A DNA stretch of 64,000 nucleotides, taken from NCBI RefSeq assembly GCF_052072235.1, contig NZ_CM125436.1:2350001-2414000 (forward strand), read 5' to 3'. The translations under genes and the position numbers were made by a program. Position 1 is the stretch's first letter. Each line of letters begins with the position of its first letter. This document shows positions 7,767-16,278 of this stretch, piece by piece. A model generated the notes under the pieces. It was not told the origin of the DNA. It saw only the letters and a list, made by a program, of their open reading frames with translations, and ran no database searches. The stretch is from Brevibacillus_D fluminis_A (GTDB lineage Bacteria > Bacillota > Bacilli > Brevibacillales > Brevibacillaceae).

Positions 7767-8678
7767 TTACGGACGAACCGACGCATCGGCCCATTTTTTG
7801 CGCAAATTCAGCAGCGCTTCGTCTTTCTTTTTGCATTCCAGCATGACATCGATGTCATAATCGGCGAGAGCCGCCGCAAACCGCTCAAAATCTTCCAACA
7901 CGATCTCATCCGCATGGCTGCGGAACTCGCTGTCCGATTTGGGCGAGGAAAAATGCAATTTCGGCGTGCGCTCCCCCCACGTCTTGATGACTCGCGGAAG
8001 ATAATCCACCCAGTTTTCCCCGTTGTTTACACAGTGATGGTGGTGGACGTCGAGCACCATCGGAATGCCGAGCTTCTCACATAACCCGAGCACATCGACC
8101 ATGGTGAAGGAGGTGTCGTCGTTCTCCACGACCAGGCGCGCTTTCACATGGTCAGGAAGCAAGTCAAAATGGGCGGCGAACCGCTCCAGCGACGTTTCCT
8201 TGTCATCGTATAAGCCACCGACATGCGTAACCAGCACCGAATTGTGGTCAAGCCCCATCAGGTCAAACACTTTGGCATGGTAATCAAAATCTTTGATCGT
8301 GGCTTCCAGCACATTGGGCTTGGGTGTATTAAGGATGCTGTAATGCCCGGGGTGCGAGGTAAGGCGCATGCCTGTTTTTCGGATATAATCGCCCGCCTTT
8401 TCAAAGTCCCAGACGAATTCCTTGGCCCAGTCCCATTCTTTTGCAATGTCATGGGTAGCGAACGGCACAAACTCGGAGGGCAGGCGGTATAGAAAGATTT
8501 GATGCTTTGCATTATATTCAAGAAGATCCATCAGGTTGAAAAAATTGGTCTGCAGGATTTGCCGCAATTTTTTCAGCTGGCCCGCTTGATCCAGCTTGTT
8601 CAACTGGGCGATGGTCGTCTTTTTGTTAGGGTTGTTGGGAGTCGCCATACTGATACATGCATAGCCCAAACGAATCAT
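7767..8678 (-). CDS. uvsE: UV DNA damage endonuclease
   Basis: 303-residue UVDE-family endonuclease that nicks DNA 5' to UV photoproducts. Sequence features are the N-terminal IRLGYACIS, GMRLTSHPGHYSILNTP (metal-binding His), VLVTHVGGLYDDKE, RLVVENDDTSF and VLDVHHHHCV, together the TIM-barrel three-metal site. Length matches Bacillus UvsE. The start at 8678 (MIRLGYAC) is chosen because AAGGAGG lies immediately upstream within an in-frame six-codon extension. It appears monocistronic and converges with the coat-like gene. Confidence 0.94.
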   Translation of the reverse strand: MIRLGYACISMATPNNPNKKTTIAQLNKLDQAGQLKKLRQILQTNFFNLMDLLEYNAKHQIFLYRLPSEFVPFATHDIAKEWDWAKEFVWDFEKAGDYIRKTGMRLTSHPGHYSILNTPKPNVLEATIKDFDYHAKVFDLMGLDHNSVLVTHVGGLYDDKETSLERFAAHFDLLPDHVKARLVVENDDTSFTMVDVLGLCEKLGIPMVLDVHHHHCVNNGENWVDYLPRVIKTWGERTPKLHFSSPKSDSEFRSHADEIVLEDFERFAAALADYDIDVMLECKKKDEALLNLRKKWADASVRP

Positions 8679-8795
8679 CCACACGCCTCCTTTCACTCAT
8701 AGCTAGTATTGCCCCAAACCCGCGTTTTGGCGCTGCATGAAGGGCGGGATTTCGTGGGAAGATAGAGGAAACGCAGGAATTGCAAGGAGGATCAG

Positions 8796-9137
8796 ATGGC
8801 TACGCATGAATTAGCCGCACAATATTTGGATGGATTGCGCGCGTTTGGACAAGTCATGCCGGGTGTCATGGACGCCTATAACCTGTTTACAACGAAATGC
8901 TTCGCTCCCGGGGACCTCAGCACAAAGGAAAAGCATTTGATCGCTCTTGGAATATCGCTGTTCGCCGGCAATGAGCATTGCATCGTTTATCATCTTGAGG
9001 CGTTGCGCAGGGAAGGTGTCAGCCACCAGCAGCTGGCGGAGACGGTGGCGGTCGCCGGCGCCTACGGGGGAGGTACCACGCTGTCGCACGGGGTCATTCT
9101 CATCAATGAAGTGATGAATAAAAACGCTTTGCAATGA
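8796..9137 (+). CDS. Carboxymuconolactone decarboxylase (AhpD-like) family protein
   Basis: 113-residue all-helical protein of the CMD/AhpD family. LSTKEKHLIALGISLFAGNEHCIVYHLEALRREG is the family core. AhpD peroxidase members carry CxxC plus a His; here only the second Cys remains (NEHCIVYH), so a two-Cys peroxidatic cycle is not possible as in AhpD. GGAGG precedes the ATG. A G/C-rich hairpin follows the stop. Confidence 0.8.
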   Translation: MATHELAAQYLDGLRAFGQVMPGVMDAYNLFTTKCFAPGDLSTKEKHLIALGISLFAGNEHCIVYHLEALRREGVSHQQLAETVAVAGAYGGGTTLSHGVILINEVMNKNALQ

Positions 9138-9154
9138 TCACGCGGCGCAAGCGG

Positions 9155-9180
9155 CCCCCGTCGGAGTGGCGGGGGTGTTT
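9155..9180 (+). terminator. Weak terminator after the CMD-family gene
   Basis: Stem CCCCCG (9155-9160) / CGGGGG (9170-9175) followed by TGTTTGCTG. The short U tract makes it weak. Confidence 0.35.
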
Positions 9181-9318
9181 GCTGTTGGCAGCGGTGTTTT
9201 TTGAAAAATGTCATCGTTCGTTCACTTCTTTTTTTGATGGCAGGCGGGCAGCTATTGTACAGTTAAATGGAAGAGATTCGTTATCGATCACGCTAGCAGG
9301 AAAGGGGAGCATTCCTTC

Positions 9319-9693
9319 ATGTTCCGACGTTTCATTATGATTGGTAGCATCTGCGCCTTTTTGGCGGTGGCCCTCGGCGCTTTTGGCGCGCATGTGCTCA
9401 AGCCGCATCTGTCGGCTGAGATGATGGCGGTTTTTGAAACCGGCGTCCATTATCATATGATGCATGCGCTCGGCATTTTGCTGATCGCGATTCTTGCGGA
9501 AAAATTCGGCACAAGCAAGCAGCTTGTACAGGCAGGCTGGGCGCTGTTCATCGGGATTATCCTGTTTTCAGGCAGCTTGTACGTGCTGGCTGTCACCGGG
9601 ATCAAAGTCCTCGGCGCGATCACGCCGCTTGGTGGCGTGAGCTTTTTGTACGGCTGGCTGATGCTGTTTGTATTTGCGCTGAAACGGCGCTAG
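9319..9693 (+). CDS. DUF423 family membrane protein (YwdK/YgdD-like)
   Basis: 124-residue protein with four hydrophobic segments. The GAFGAHVLKPHLS motif, ETGVHYHMMHALGIL and GSLYVLAVTG...ITPLGGVSFLYGWLML are diagnostic of DUF423. The family's function is unknown. AAAGGGGAG precedes the ATG. The YciI-like gene starts 18 bases after the stop, so the two are probably co-transcribed up to the terminator at 10006. Confidence 0.88.
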   Translation: MFRRFIMIGSICAFLAVALGAFGAHVLKPHLSAEMMAVFETGVHYHMMHALGILLIAILAEKFGTSKQLVQAGWALFIGIILFSGSLYVLAVTGIKVLGAITPLGGVSFLYGWLMLFVFALKRR

Positions 9694-9711
9694 GGAAGAG
9701 GAGAGTTTGCC

Positions 9712-9999
9712 ATGTTTTTCGTTGTGCTTACGTATCAAAAACCGATTGAGGAAGTCGAGAAGCATTTGGAGGAGCATATCTGCTTTCTGGACGCGCAGTA
9801 TGCGGCGAAAAAATTCATCTTCTCCGGACGGCGCAATCCGCGGGTCGGCGGCGTCATTTTGGTCAACAGCACTTCGCGGGAAGAGGTACTGCGTATTTTG
9901 CAGGATGACCCCTTCCAAAAGCACGAAATTGCCGCGTATGAATTGATCGAGTTTACCCCATCCAAGTATGATGAGCGGTTTGCCAGCTTTCTTGCATAA
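9712..9999 (+). CDS. YciI-like family protein
   Basis: 95-residue ferredoxin-fold protein. The sequence HLEEHICFLDAQYAAKKFIFSGRRNPRVGGVIL matches the YciI/YCII domain, in which a His near the N-terminus (H17 or H20) and an Asp are proposed active-site residues. Function is unassigned. AGAGGAGAG precedes the ATG; it ends an apparent two-gene operon with the DUF423 gene. Confidence 0.8.
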   Translation: MFFVVLTYQKPIEEVEKHLEEHICFLDAQYAAKKFIFSGRRNPRVGGVILVNSTSREEVLRILQDDPFQKHEIAAYELIEFTPSKYDERFASFLA

Positions 10000-10005
10000 G
10001 GCACA

Positions 10006-10042
10006 AAAACAGCCCCAGCGCGTTCGTAGCTGGGGCTGTTTT
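10006..10042. terminator. Bidirectional terminator between YciI-like and TPR genes
   Basis: AAAACAGCCCCAGC paired with GCTGGGGCTGTTTT: an 11-base GC stem flanked by A and T tracts, so it can end transcription from both sides. Confidence 0.85.
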
Positions 10043-10061
10043 ATGTGACCGCACAGGGAGG

Positions 10062-10745
10062 TCAGCCGGTATGACTCGCTGCTTTTGACCATTCTTCGCG
10101 CCGTTTCTCCAGTTCGACACGGCCGACGTGCATGGTGTAAAAGTAGCGCAGGCACGTCAAGCGGTGAAGATGGGCGAGAGCGGTGGAAAAATTCCCTTTG
10201 CAAGCCTCAATCTCGGCTTGGCAAAAGAGGTGGACTTCGCTGCGTGCCTTCTTCTTGAGCAGGCCATACGCCTCAACTGCTCCCTGCAAATCCCCAAGCC
10301 GGGCTTGCGAGCAGACGATGACGGTCAGCGCGTTGATGGAGGAAGGGTCGCGCTCGTAGACGCGTACAGCAAGATCGAGCGCTTCCGCATAGTTGCCGCG
10401 AAAATAATAAATGGCCGACAAATTGCAGAACAAGTATTGTGCCATCGCTTGATTGAAAAGCGATGGCGTATGTTTGCAAAGGGTCAACCCTTTGGCGATA
10501 AAATGCTCGGCGCCGTCATAGTTGCCCGACATGATTTCCCGGCTGGATTTGTCCAGGATGGCGACCATGCGCGAGCCGTTTCGCCGATAAGAAGCTTCCA
10601 GCAGCCGCATGATTCGCTCCGGCCGCTTGAACAGCGCCCCCATGTATTGAAAGCGGAATGGCCAATGCAGCCGAATGAAGACGGCAACCAGGACAGCCGC
10701 CAAACCGGAAACGACGGAAATCCAATTCAGTTGTAGCAGGCCCAC
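10062..10745 (-). CDS. Membrane-anchored TPR-like protein
   Basis: 227-residue protein with one N-terminal membrane segment (about 8-25) and a soluble helical region with tetratricopeptide-like pairs: SLFNQAMAQYLFCNLSAIYYFRGNYAEALDLAVRVYERDPSSINAL and LGDLQGAVEAYGLLKK. It probably serves as a protein-interaction scaffold at the membrane; partners are not evident. It lies tail-to-tail with the YciI-like gene, sharing the terminator. Confidence 0.7.
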   Translation of the reverse strand: MGLLQLNWISVVSGLAAVLVAVFIRLHWPFRFQYMGALFKRPERIMRLLEASYRRNGSRMVAILDKSSREIMSGNYDGAEHFIAKGLTLCKHTPSLFNQAMAQYLFCNLSAIYYFRGNYAEALDLAVRVYERDPSSINALTVIVCSQARLGDLQGAVEAYGLLKKKARSEVHLFCQAEIEACKGNFSTALAHLHRLTCLRYFYTMHVGRVELEKRREEWSKAASHTG

Positions 10746-10826
10746 GTCGGCAACATCCTCTCACGTTGAAGCAATTGGTACCATAGTAGCACAGTTTGCA
10801 CAAGGCGAACAGAGGCGCGAACCGGG

Positions 10827-12824
10827 CTATTTTGCGAGATCGAGTTCTCCTTGCTGGGCGAGCGTCGTCATGGAGAACGCTTTGATTTTCGTTGGACTGA
10901 CGGTATAGAGCGCATCATCGATATACAAGATTCGCTGGATGTTGTCGTTGCTGTCATACCAGTTGGCACCCGCCTTTTGCGCTGCATCGGGGGCGAGGTG
11001 GGTAATTTTTTTGCGCAGCTGGAAGCCGTTTTTCAGATCGAGCGAATAAACATAGGCCCCTTGGAACGAAAACTCCCCGTAGGCTGGAAAGTCGGTTGAA
11101 GCGGTATTTTTCTCTTTGTCCTCCGGTTTGAGCGTCATGACGGTGACGGGGAAGGCAAGCAAGTTTTTCTCGCGGGAGAACAGCAATGCGCGATGGTCGC
11201 GCAACAGCTCGGAATCGGTACCGCGGTCGCCGATGATCTCTTTGAATTGTTCAACCGGATGCGTGACATCGGTGACATCGAACAGCGCGATCTTCATCCC
11301 TTGGTACCAGGCGAAATTGCGCTTGCTGTCCATCGCCTCAATCGTGTCTTTGCCGAAGCCGATGACATGGTTTTCATCGTACGGATGCAGGTAATCGCTG
11401 TAGCCTGGGATTTTCAGCGCGCCGAGTATTTTGGGCGCACGCGGCTGTTTCAGATCGATGACAAACAGCGGATCGACTTTTTTGAAGGTGACCATATAGG
11501 CGCGGTCTCCCATGAAGCGGGCGGAATAAATTTTTTCGCCGGGCGCAATTCCTTCAAGCTTTCCCGCGATCGTCAGCTTTTCATCGAGCACGTAGATGTT
11601 GTTTTTGGACGTATGCTCGTCAGTCCGGAACAAGTCGCCATTGGTGGTGGCGATGCGCAGGTAGCCATTGTGCTCATCGAGCGAAAACTGGTTCAGGATC
11701 GTGCCGGGAACCTCCCCCTTCCCTTCATAGGAGACGGCATCGGCTTTCAAGGCAAATTTGTAAATGCTGCTTGTTTGATTCGAGGGCGGCATCACGCGGA
11801 AGAACGAATCCCCCGCCATTTTCGCCATCGGCTGGACAGGCGCTTGCTCCCATTGGGTCAATGTGACATAGAGATGGTCGGTAGAGGCGTACACATTTTC
11901 GCCGGAGCCAAGATAGGAGGACACCTTCATCTCCTTGTTCGCATCCAGATTGACCGCACCGATCAGCAAATAGTTGGGCTCGACGCGATCAGGAAAATAG
12001 CGGGTGTCCTTCAGACTGATGGACTGATACTCTTCCGATTGCTTGCTGTCGCGAAAGACCGGCATTTCCATCGGCTCTTTGCGCTCCACAAACGGGTAGT
12101 AGTCCAAATATTTGCTGCTGACCAGATACAGCGACGAACCGATCTTGCGTGACGAGACATAGCTGCCGTCAAGCTCCAGCTCGCGTACTTTGGCGATGTG
12201 GGCCTTGTCGCGAATATCGTACACATAGGCGTGCACCGTCGGCGAATAGGTGGGCTGGGCGATTTCAGCAGCGGATGCTTTTTTGGATGGAATCGTTCTC
12301 GTGGACGAGGTGCCGATGACGACCAGGTGGCTGTCATCCACGTACAGCTCGCTTGGCATAAACGTGCCGCCATCGAAACGGAGCGTCTTCACAATTTTCA
12401 TGTCTGTTGCAGGATAAGCGCGGGTAATGACTACGTTTTCACCGGACGCTTGGTACAGATAGGTTCCGTCCGTTTTGATCACATCGCCCTCGTCCACGCC
12501 TTGGACCTGCACATTTGTTGCCGAGTAGTCGCGCTGTTCGGCCATTGCGGGCGCCTCAGCTTTTGCAGCAGGAGCGGCTGTCGCCTGCTCAAACACCATG
12601 ACACCGCGGCCGAATGCCTGTTGCTGCTCGCTCGCTTTTTTCAGCAATTGCCGCAGTTTTTCTTCGGTTCCGATGACGGGAAGAGGCTCGGTTGAAGGGG
12701 GAGATACCGTGCTCTTTGCGTTGGATACATCGGTAGCAAACGAATCCGGGGGAAAAAAGAGAAAAGCGGCAGCGGTGATCATCAAGGCGCTGAGCGTGCC
12801 GGTTAGCCAACGTAATTTTTTCAT
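10827..12824 (-). CDS. Secreted beta-propeller domain protein
   Basis: 665-residue exported protein. The start at 12824 gives MKKLRWLTGTLSALMITAAAFLFFP, a clear signal peptide, with AAGGAAGG upstream. After a low-complexity region, NVQVQGVDEGDVIKTDGTYLYQASG begins the beta-propeller domain of the PF09826 type; repeated blades such as YLRIATTNGDLF, YMVTFKKVDPLFVIDLKQPRAPKILGALKIPGYSDYLHPYDENHVIGFG follow to the C-terminus. The family is widespread in Bacillales with unknown role, probably extracellular or wall-associated. The open frame runs on upstream through the fumarase region but that part is antisense and not coding. Confidence 0.85.
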   Translation of the reverse strand: MKKLRWLTGTLSALMITAAAFLFFPPDSFATDVSNAKSTVSPPSTEPLPVIGTEEKLRQLLKKASEQQQAFGRGVMVFEQATAAPAAKAEAPAMAEQRDYSATNVQVQGVDEGDVIKTDGTYLYQASGENVVITRAYPATDMKIVKTLRFDGGTFMPSELYVDDSHLVVIGTSSTRTIPSKKASAAEIAQPTYSPTVHAYVYDIRDKAHIAKVRELELDGSYVSSRKIGSSLYLVSSKYLDYYPFVERKEPMEMPVFRDSKQSEEYQSISLKDTRYFPDRVEPNYLLIGAVNLDANKEMKVSSYLGSGENVYASTDHLYVTLTQWEQAPVQPMAKMAGDSFFRVMPPSNQTSSIYKFALKADAVSYEGKGEVPGTILNQFSLDEHNGYLRIATTNGDLFRTDEHTSKNNIYVLDEKLTIAGKLEGIAPGEKIYSARFMGDRAYMVTFKKVDPLFVIDLKQPRAPKILGALKIPGYSDYLHPYDENHVIGFGKDTIEAMDSKRNFAWYQGMKIALFDVTDVTHPVEQFKEIIGDRGTDSELLRDHRALLFSREKNLLAFPVTVMTLKPEDKEKNTASTDFPAYGEFSFQGAYVYSLDLKNGFQLRKKITHLAPDAAQKAGANWYDSNDNIQRILYIDDALYTVSPTKIKAFSMTTLAQQGELDLAK

Positions 12825-12930
12825 GGGGACCTTCCTTTCCGATTGGCAAGGTTTTCTACTTCTTTGACGGCACATCCTCCTTTTTGTTTCCGCCACCCTG
12901 TAAAAAAACTTGGCGCTCACCAAACGTGCA

Positions 12931-12943
12931 GGTGTGCTATAAT
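12931..12943 (+). promoter_or_regulatory. Extended -10 promoter for fumarase
   Basis: TGCTATAAT gives the TGnTATAAT extended -10 (hexamer 12938-12943) about 50 bases before the fumarase ATG. There is no good -35 at the normal distance, as is usual for extended -10 promoters. Confidence 0.6.
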
Positions 12944-12995
12944 AGTAGACGTTTCGTGAGACTTTACACTTACTAGATTGAAAGAGGCGACATAG

Positions 12996-14528
12996 ATGGA
13001 AAAGTTTAAAGAGAGCATGCTTGCGCTGATCACCGAAACGTCTACGTATTTGCCACCTGACGTGCGCGTCGCGATCAACGCTGCCAAACAAAATGAGGAT
13101 GCGGGCACCCGTTCTGCGCTGTCTTTGGCGACGATCGCGGAAAACATCGTGATGGCGGAAGAAAACGTATCCCCAATCTGCCAGGATACAGGAATGCCGA
13201 CTTTTGAAATCAAGACGCCAGTAGGCGCAAACCAAATCGAGATGAAAAAAGCGATTCTCGAAGCGGTCGTGGAAGCGACCAAAACCGGTAAATTGCGCCC
13301 CAATTCGGTTGATTCGCTCACAGGCGAAAACTCCGGCAACAATCTGGGAGCAGGAACACCGGTCATTCACTTCGAGCAATGGGAAAACGACTATGCGGAA
13401 GTGAAGCTGATTCTCAAAGGCGGCGGTTGTGAAAACAAGAACATCCAGTATTCGCTGCCAACCGAACTGGAAGGCTTGGGCAAAGCGGGCCGCGATCTGG
13501 ACGGCATTCGCAAATGCATCCTGCATGCGGTATACCAAGCGCAAGGCCAGGGCTGCAGCGCAGGCTTCATCGGCGTCGGTATCGGCGGCGATCGCACATC
13601 CGGCTACGCGCTGGCGAAGCATCAGCTGTTCCGCCGCGTCGACGATGTGAATCCGAACGAAGATTTGGCCAAGCTGGAAGCATACATTATGGAAAACGCC
13701 AACAAGCTCGGGATCGGTACGATGGGCTTCGGCGGCAACACGACGCTGCTCGGCTGTAAGATCGGCGTGGAAAATCGCCTGCCAGCGAGTTTCTTCGTTT
13801 CCGTTGCGTACAACTGCTGGGCGTTCCGTCGCCAAGGCGTGCAAGTGGATGTCAATACCGGCGAAATCATCAAATACGTGTATAAAGATGAAGAAGTGAA
13901 AATGGATCAAGCAGCGCCGGTTGCGGCTGCCGAGGGTGAAGAGCGCCGCGAGATCGTGCTGCAAGCACCGATCAGCGAAGAGCAAATCCGCAGCCTGAAA
14001 GTCGGCGATGTGGTCATCATCAACGGCGAAATGCACACAGGCCGCGATGCGCTGCACAAATATTTGATGGATCACGATTGCCCGGTTGATTTGAACGGCG
14101 GCATCATCTATCATTGCGGACCGGTTATGCTCAAAGACCAGGAAGGCGAGTGGCACGTGAAAGCGGCAGGTCCGACCACGAGCATTCGCGAGGAGCCGTA
14201 CCAAGGCGATATTATCAAAAAGTTCGGCATCCGCGCGGTGATCGGTAAAGGCGGCATGGGTGCGAAAACGTTGAAAGCGCTCGGTGAGCACGGTGCGGTA
14301 TACTTGAACGCGATCGGCGGCGCAGCGCAATACTATGCGCGATGCATGGAAAAAGTCGAAGGCGTTGACTTCATGGAGTTCGGCATTCCGGAAGCCATGT
14401 GGCATCTGCGCGTCAAAGGCTTCGCGGCGATCGTGACGATGGATTCGCACGGCAACAGCCTGCATGCCGATGTAGAAAAAAGCTCCAAAGAGCGTTTGGC
14501 TGAGTTTGCTGAACCTGTTTTTAAATAA
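12996..14528 (+). CDS. fumA: Fumarate hydratase, class I (iron-sulfur)
   Basis: 510-residue single-chain class I fumarase of the citric acid cycle, interconverting fumarate and malate. The N-terminal alpha part carries the expected [4Fe-4S] cysteines C62 (SPICQDTG), C187 (GQGCSAGFIGVGIGGDR) and C274 (VAYNCWAFRR); the C-terminal beta part, from about residue 320, includes HTGRDALHKYL and KGGMG. Alpha and beta parts are fused, whereas many thermophiles and anaerobes have them separate. AAAGAGGCGAC precedes the ATG, and a strong terminator follows. Tartrate dehydratase is a less likely alternative given the length and the lone gene context. Confidence 0.92.
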   Translation: MEKFKESMLALITETSTYLPPDVRVAINAAKQNEDAGTRSALSLATIAENIVMAEENVSPICQDTGMPTFEIKTPVGANQIEMKKAILEAVVEATKTGKLRPNSVDSLTGENSGNNLGAGTPVIHFEQWENDYAEVKLILKGGGCENKNIQYSLPTELEGLGKAGRDLDGIRKCILHAVYQAQGQGCSAGFIGVGIGGDRTSGYALAKHQLFRRVDDVNPNEDLAKLEAYIMENANKLGIGTMGFGGNTTLLGCKIGVENRLPASFFVSVAYNCWAFRRQGVQVDVNTGEIIKYVYKDEEVKMDQAAPVAAAEGEERREIVLQAPISEEQIRSLKVGDVVIINGEMHTGRDALHKYLMDHDCPVDLNGGIIYHCGPVMLKDQEGEWHVKAAGPTTSIREEPYQGDIIKKFGIRAVIGKGGMGAKTLKALGEHGAVYLNAIGGAAQYYARCMEKVEGVDFMEFGIPEAMWHLRVKGFAAIVTMDSHGNSLHADVEKSSKERLAEFAEPVFK

Positions 14529-14543
14529 GGTGAAACAAAAATG

Positions 14544-14592
14544 AAAAGGGGTGTCCCGCACGTCTGGAAAGACGGGGGACAGCCCCTTTTTT
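14544..14592 (+). terminator. Terminator after fumarase
   Basis: AAAAGGGGTGTCCC paired with GGGACAGCCCCTTTT, followed by TT; long G/C stem. Confidence 0.85.
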
Positions 14593-14707
14593 CGTGTGTA
14601 ATCGCGGAAGCGGCGCGATTTTCTGCAAAAATGGGCAAGTGACGCATGCCATCAGCCCTCATCCGGGCATAGGTTAGTATCGAGTGCTCAGAAAAGGAGT
14701 GGTGGAA

Positions 14708-15016
14708 GTGAACTATACCGTTCGACCTGGCGATACGCTGAACAGCATCGCCGCCCGTTTCGGGATTCCGGTGCAGGAGCTGATTCGCGTCAACCGGATC
14801 GCGCCGCCTTATTACATTTATGTCGGGCAAACCCTCTACATCCCGGTTTCGGGACCAGCACCGGGGCCAGGGCCAGCACCAGGGCCGGGGCCGGGGCCGG
14901 GACCAGGACCTGGAAGCGTCGAGCGCCGCCTCGATCGCCTGGAAAACAGAGTCGACCGATTGACGAATCGCATGGATCGTCTGGAGCGCCGCGTCACCCG
15001 TCTGGAAAGCCGATAA
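14708..15016 (+). CDS. LysM protein with Pro-Gly linker and coiled-coil tail
   Basis: 102-residue protein. Residues 1-47 are one LysM domain (YTVRPGDTLNSIAARFGIPVQELIRVN...YVGQTLYIP) that binds peptidoglycan or related glycans. A linker of alternating Pro-Gly/Ala follows (about 50-70). The C-terminus is a run of heptads RLDRLENRVDRLTNRMDRL forming a predicted coiled coil. There is no signal peptide, as in SafA-type spore proteins that act inside the mother cell, so a spore cortex/coat role is possible but inferred. The GTG at 14708 is chosen because AAGGAG lies eight bases before it. Confidence 0.75.
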   Translation: MNYTVRPGDTLNSIAARFGIPVQELIRVNRIAPPYYIYVGQTLYIPVSGPAPGPGPAPGPGPGPGPGPGSVERRLDRLENRVDRLTNRMDRLERRVTRLESR

Positions 15017-15017
15017 G

Positions 15018-15064
15018 AAAAAAACACGCGATCCGCGCAAAACGTGTGGATGGCGTGTTTTTTT
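15018..15064. terminator. Bidirectional terminator between LysM gene and iron-ADH
   Basis: AAAAACACGC at the left pairs with GCGTGTTTTTTT at the right; A and T tracts flank both sides. Confidence 0.65.
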
Positions 15065-15078
15065 GGGAAAACCGGCAC

Positions 15079-16260
15079 CTATGGCGCCTCTGCGATGACA
15101 CCGTCGAAAGCAGCTTGATAAATGGCACGGATGTCCTCGCGTGCAAGCGGCATTGGACTGCGGGCGAGCAGCCGTTTCTGCAGAACGCCGTCATCGGTGA
15201 GCGCATCAAGCGCTGATTCAGGAATACCAAACTGTTGTAACGTAGTCGGGATGCCGACCTCCGCGACAAGCCGCTTGATGGCTTCAATACAGCGAATGGA
15301 GGCGTCTTCTTCCGATACATAAGCTGAATTGCCGCCAAGCGCATTCAAGAGATCGGCCAAACGCTTCGTGCAGCTTTTTCGAATGTACCCCATCACATAC
15401 GGGAGAAGCACGGCATTGGAATCGCCGTGGGACAGATGGAATTGCCCCCCGAGCGGATAAGCAAGCGCGTGCACAGCCGCGACTCCGGCGTTGAAAAAAG
15501 CGATTCCCGCCATGTAGCTGGCATGGCTCATCGCCGTTCGTGCCTCTTTGTCCGAGCCATTCCGGACGGCGCGCGGCAGGGACTGGCTGATCATGCGGAC
15601 CGCTTGCAGCGCTAGGCCGTCGGTGGTCGGGCTGGCGAGCAAGGAGACGTATGCTTCAATCGCATGCGTCAGCGCATCGATGCCGGTTGCTGCGGTGACG
15701 CGCGGCGGCATGGACAACGTCAGCTGCGGGTCTACAATCGCGACATCGGCCAGCAAAAAATCATGGGCGATCACGTCTTTGGTCGTCGGCAAGGTCAGGA
15801 CCGAGATGTTCGTGATTTCGGAGCCAGTGCCAGCCGTCGTCGGGATCAAAATTTTGGGCAGTCCTTTTCGGGACAAGGTACGGGTCGCGGTCATGGCCAA
15901 ATAATCGGAAACGCTTCCTTCCTGGACGGCGAGCACTGCGGCCAGCTTGGTCAAATCAAGCGCGGAGCCGCCGCCGAGGCCGATGATGAGGTCGAACCGA
16001 TGTTCCCGGGTGTAGGCGACCAATGCTTCCCCGACTTCAAGCGGTGGCTCCGGCACGACGCCCGTGTACACGTCCACCGCCAAACCGGCTTCAACCAATG
16101 GATGCTTGACCCGATCGGTCAGCCCGATTTGTTCGAGGATCGGATCGGTGACAATCAAGATCCGGGCGGCATGAAACCGGGTTACTTCCGGCACCAGCTT
16201 GTCGAGCGAGCCCCAGCCTGTGTAAGAGAGCGGGGCAAAGGCGAGTCTGGCAGTTGACAT
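15079..16260 (-). CDS. Iron-containing alcohol dehydrogenase
   Basis: 393-residue group III (iron-dependent) alcohol dehydrogenase, NAD(P)-linked. The nucleotide-binding loop is IIGLGGGSALDLTK (about 93-106), the TTAGTGSE motif is near 142, and metal ligands are in ATGIDALTHAIEAY (Asp, His), FNAGVAAVHALAYPLGG (His) and FHLSHGDSNAV (His). It lies 18 bases downstream of a lactonase-like gene in the same direction. In the Agrobacterium blc/att cluster the same pair, a lactonase plus an iron-type 4-hydroxybutyrate dehydrogenase, degrades gamma-butyrolactone, which makes a hydroxy-acid dehydrogenase role plausible. Butanol-dehydrogenase-like activity is the alternative. Confidence 0.88.
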   Translation of the reverse strand: MSTARLAFAPLSYTGWGSLDKLVPEVTRFHAARILIVTDPILEQIGLTDRVKHPLVEAGLAVDVYTGVVPEPPLEVGEALVAYTREHRFDLIIGLGGGSALDLTKLAAVLAVQEGSVSDYLAMTATRTLSRKGLPKILIPTTAGTGSEITNISVLTLPTTKDVIAHDFLLADVAIVDPQLTLSMPPRVTAATGIDALTHAIEAYVSLLASPTTDGLALQAVRMISQSLPRAVRNGSDKEARTAMSHASYMAGIAFFNAGVAAVHALAYPLGGQFHLSHGDSNAVLLPYVMGYIRKSCTKRLADLLNALGGNSAYVSEEDASIRCIEAIKRLVAEVGIPTTLQQFGIPESALDALTDDGVLQKRLLARSPMPLAREDIRAIYQAAFDGVIAEAP

Positions 16261-16278
16261 GGCGAAAACTCCTTTTCG

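Noticed and set aside
10827..14561. 1244-codon minus-strand frame spanning the beta-propeller and fumarase genes
   Set aside because: Only the part to 12824 is a gene, with a signal peptide and ribosome site. The rest is antisense to the clear class I fumarase and has no domain.
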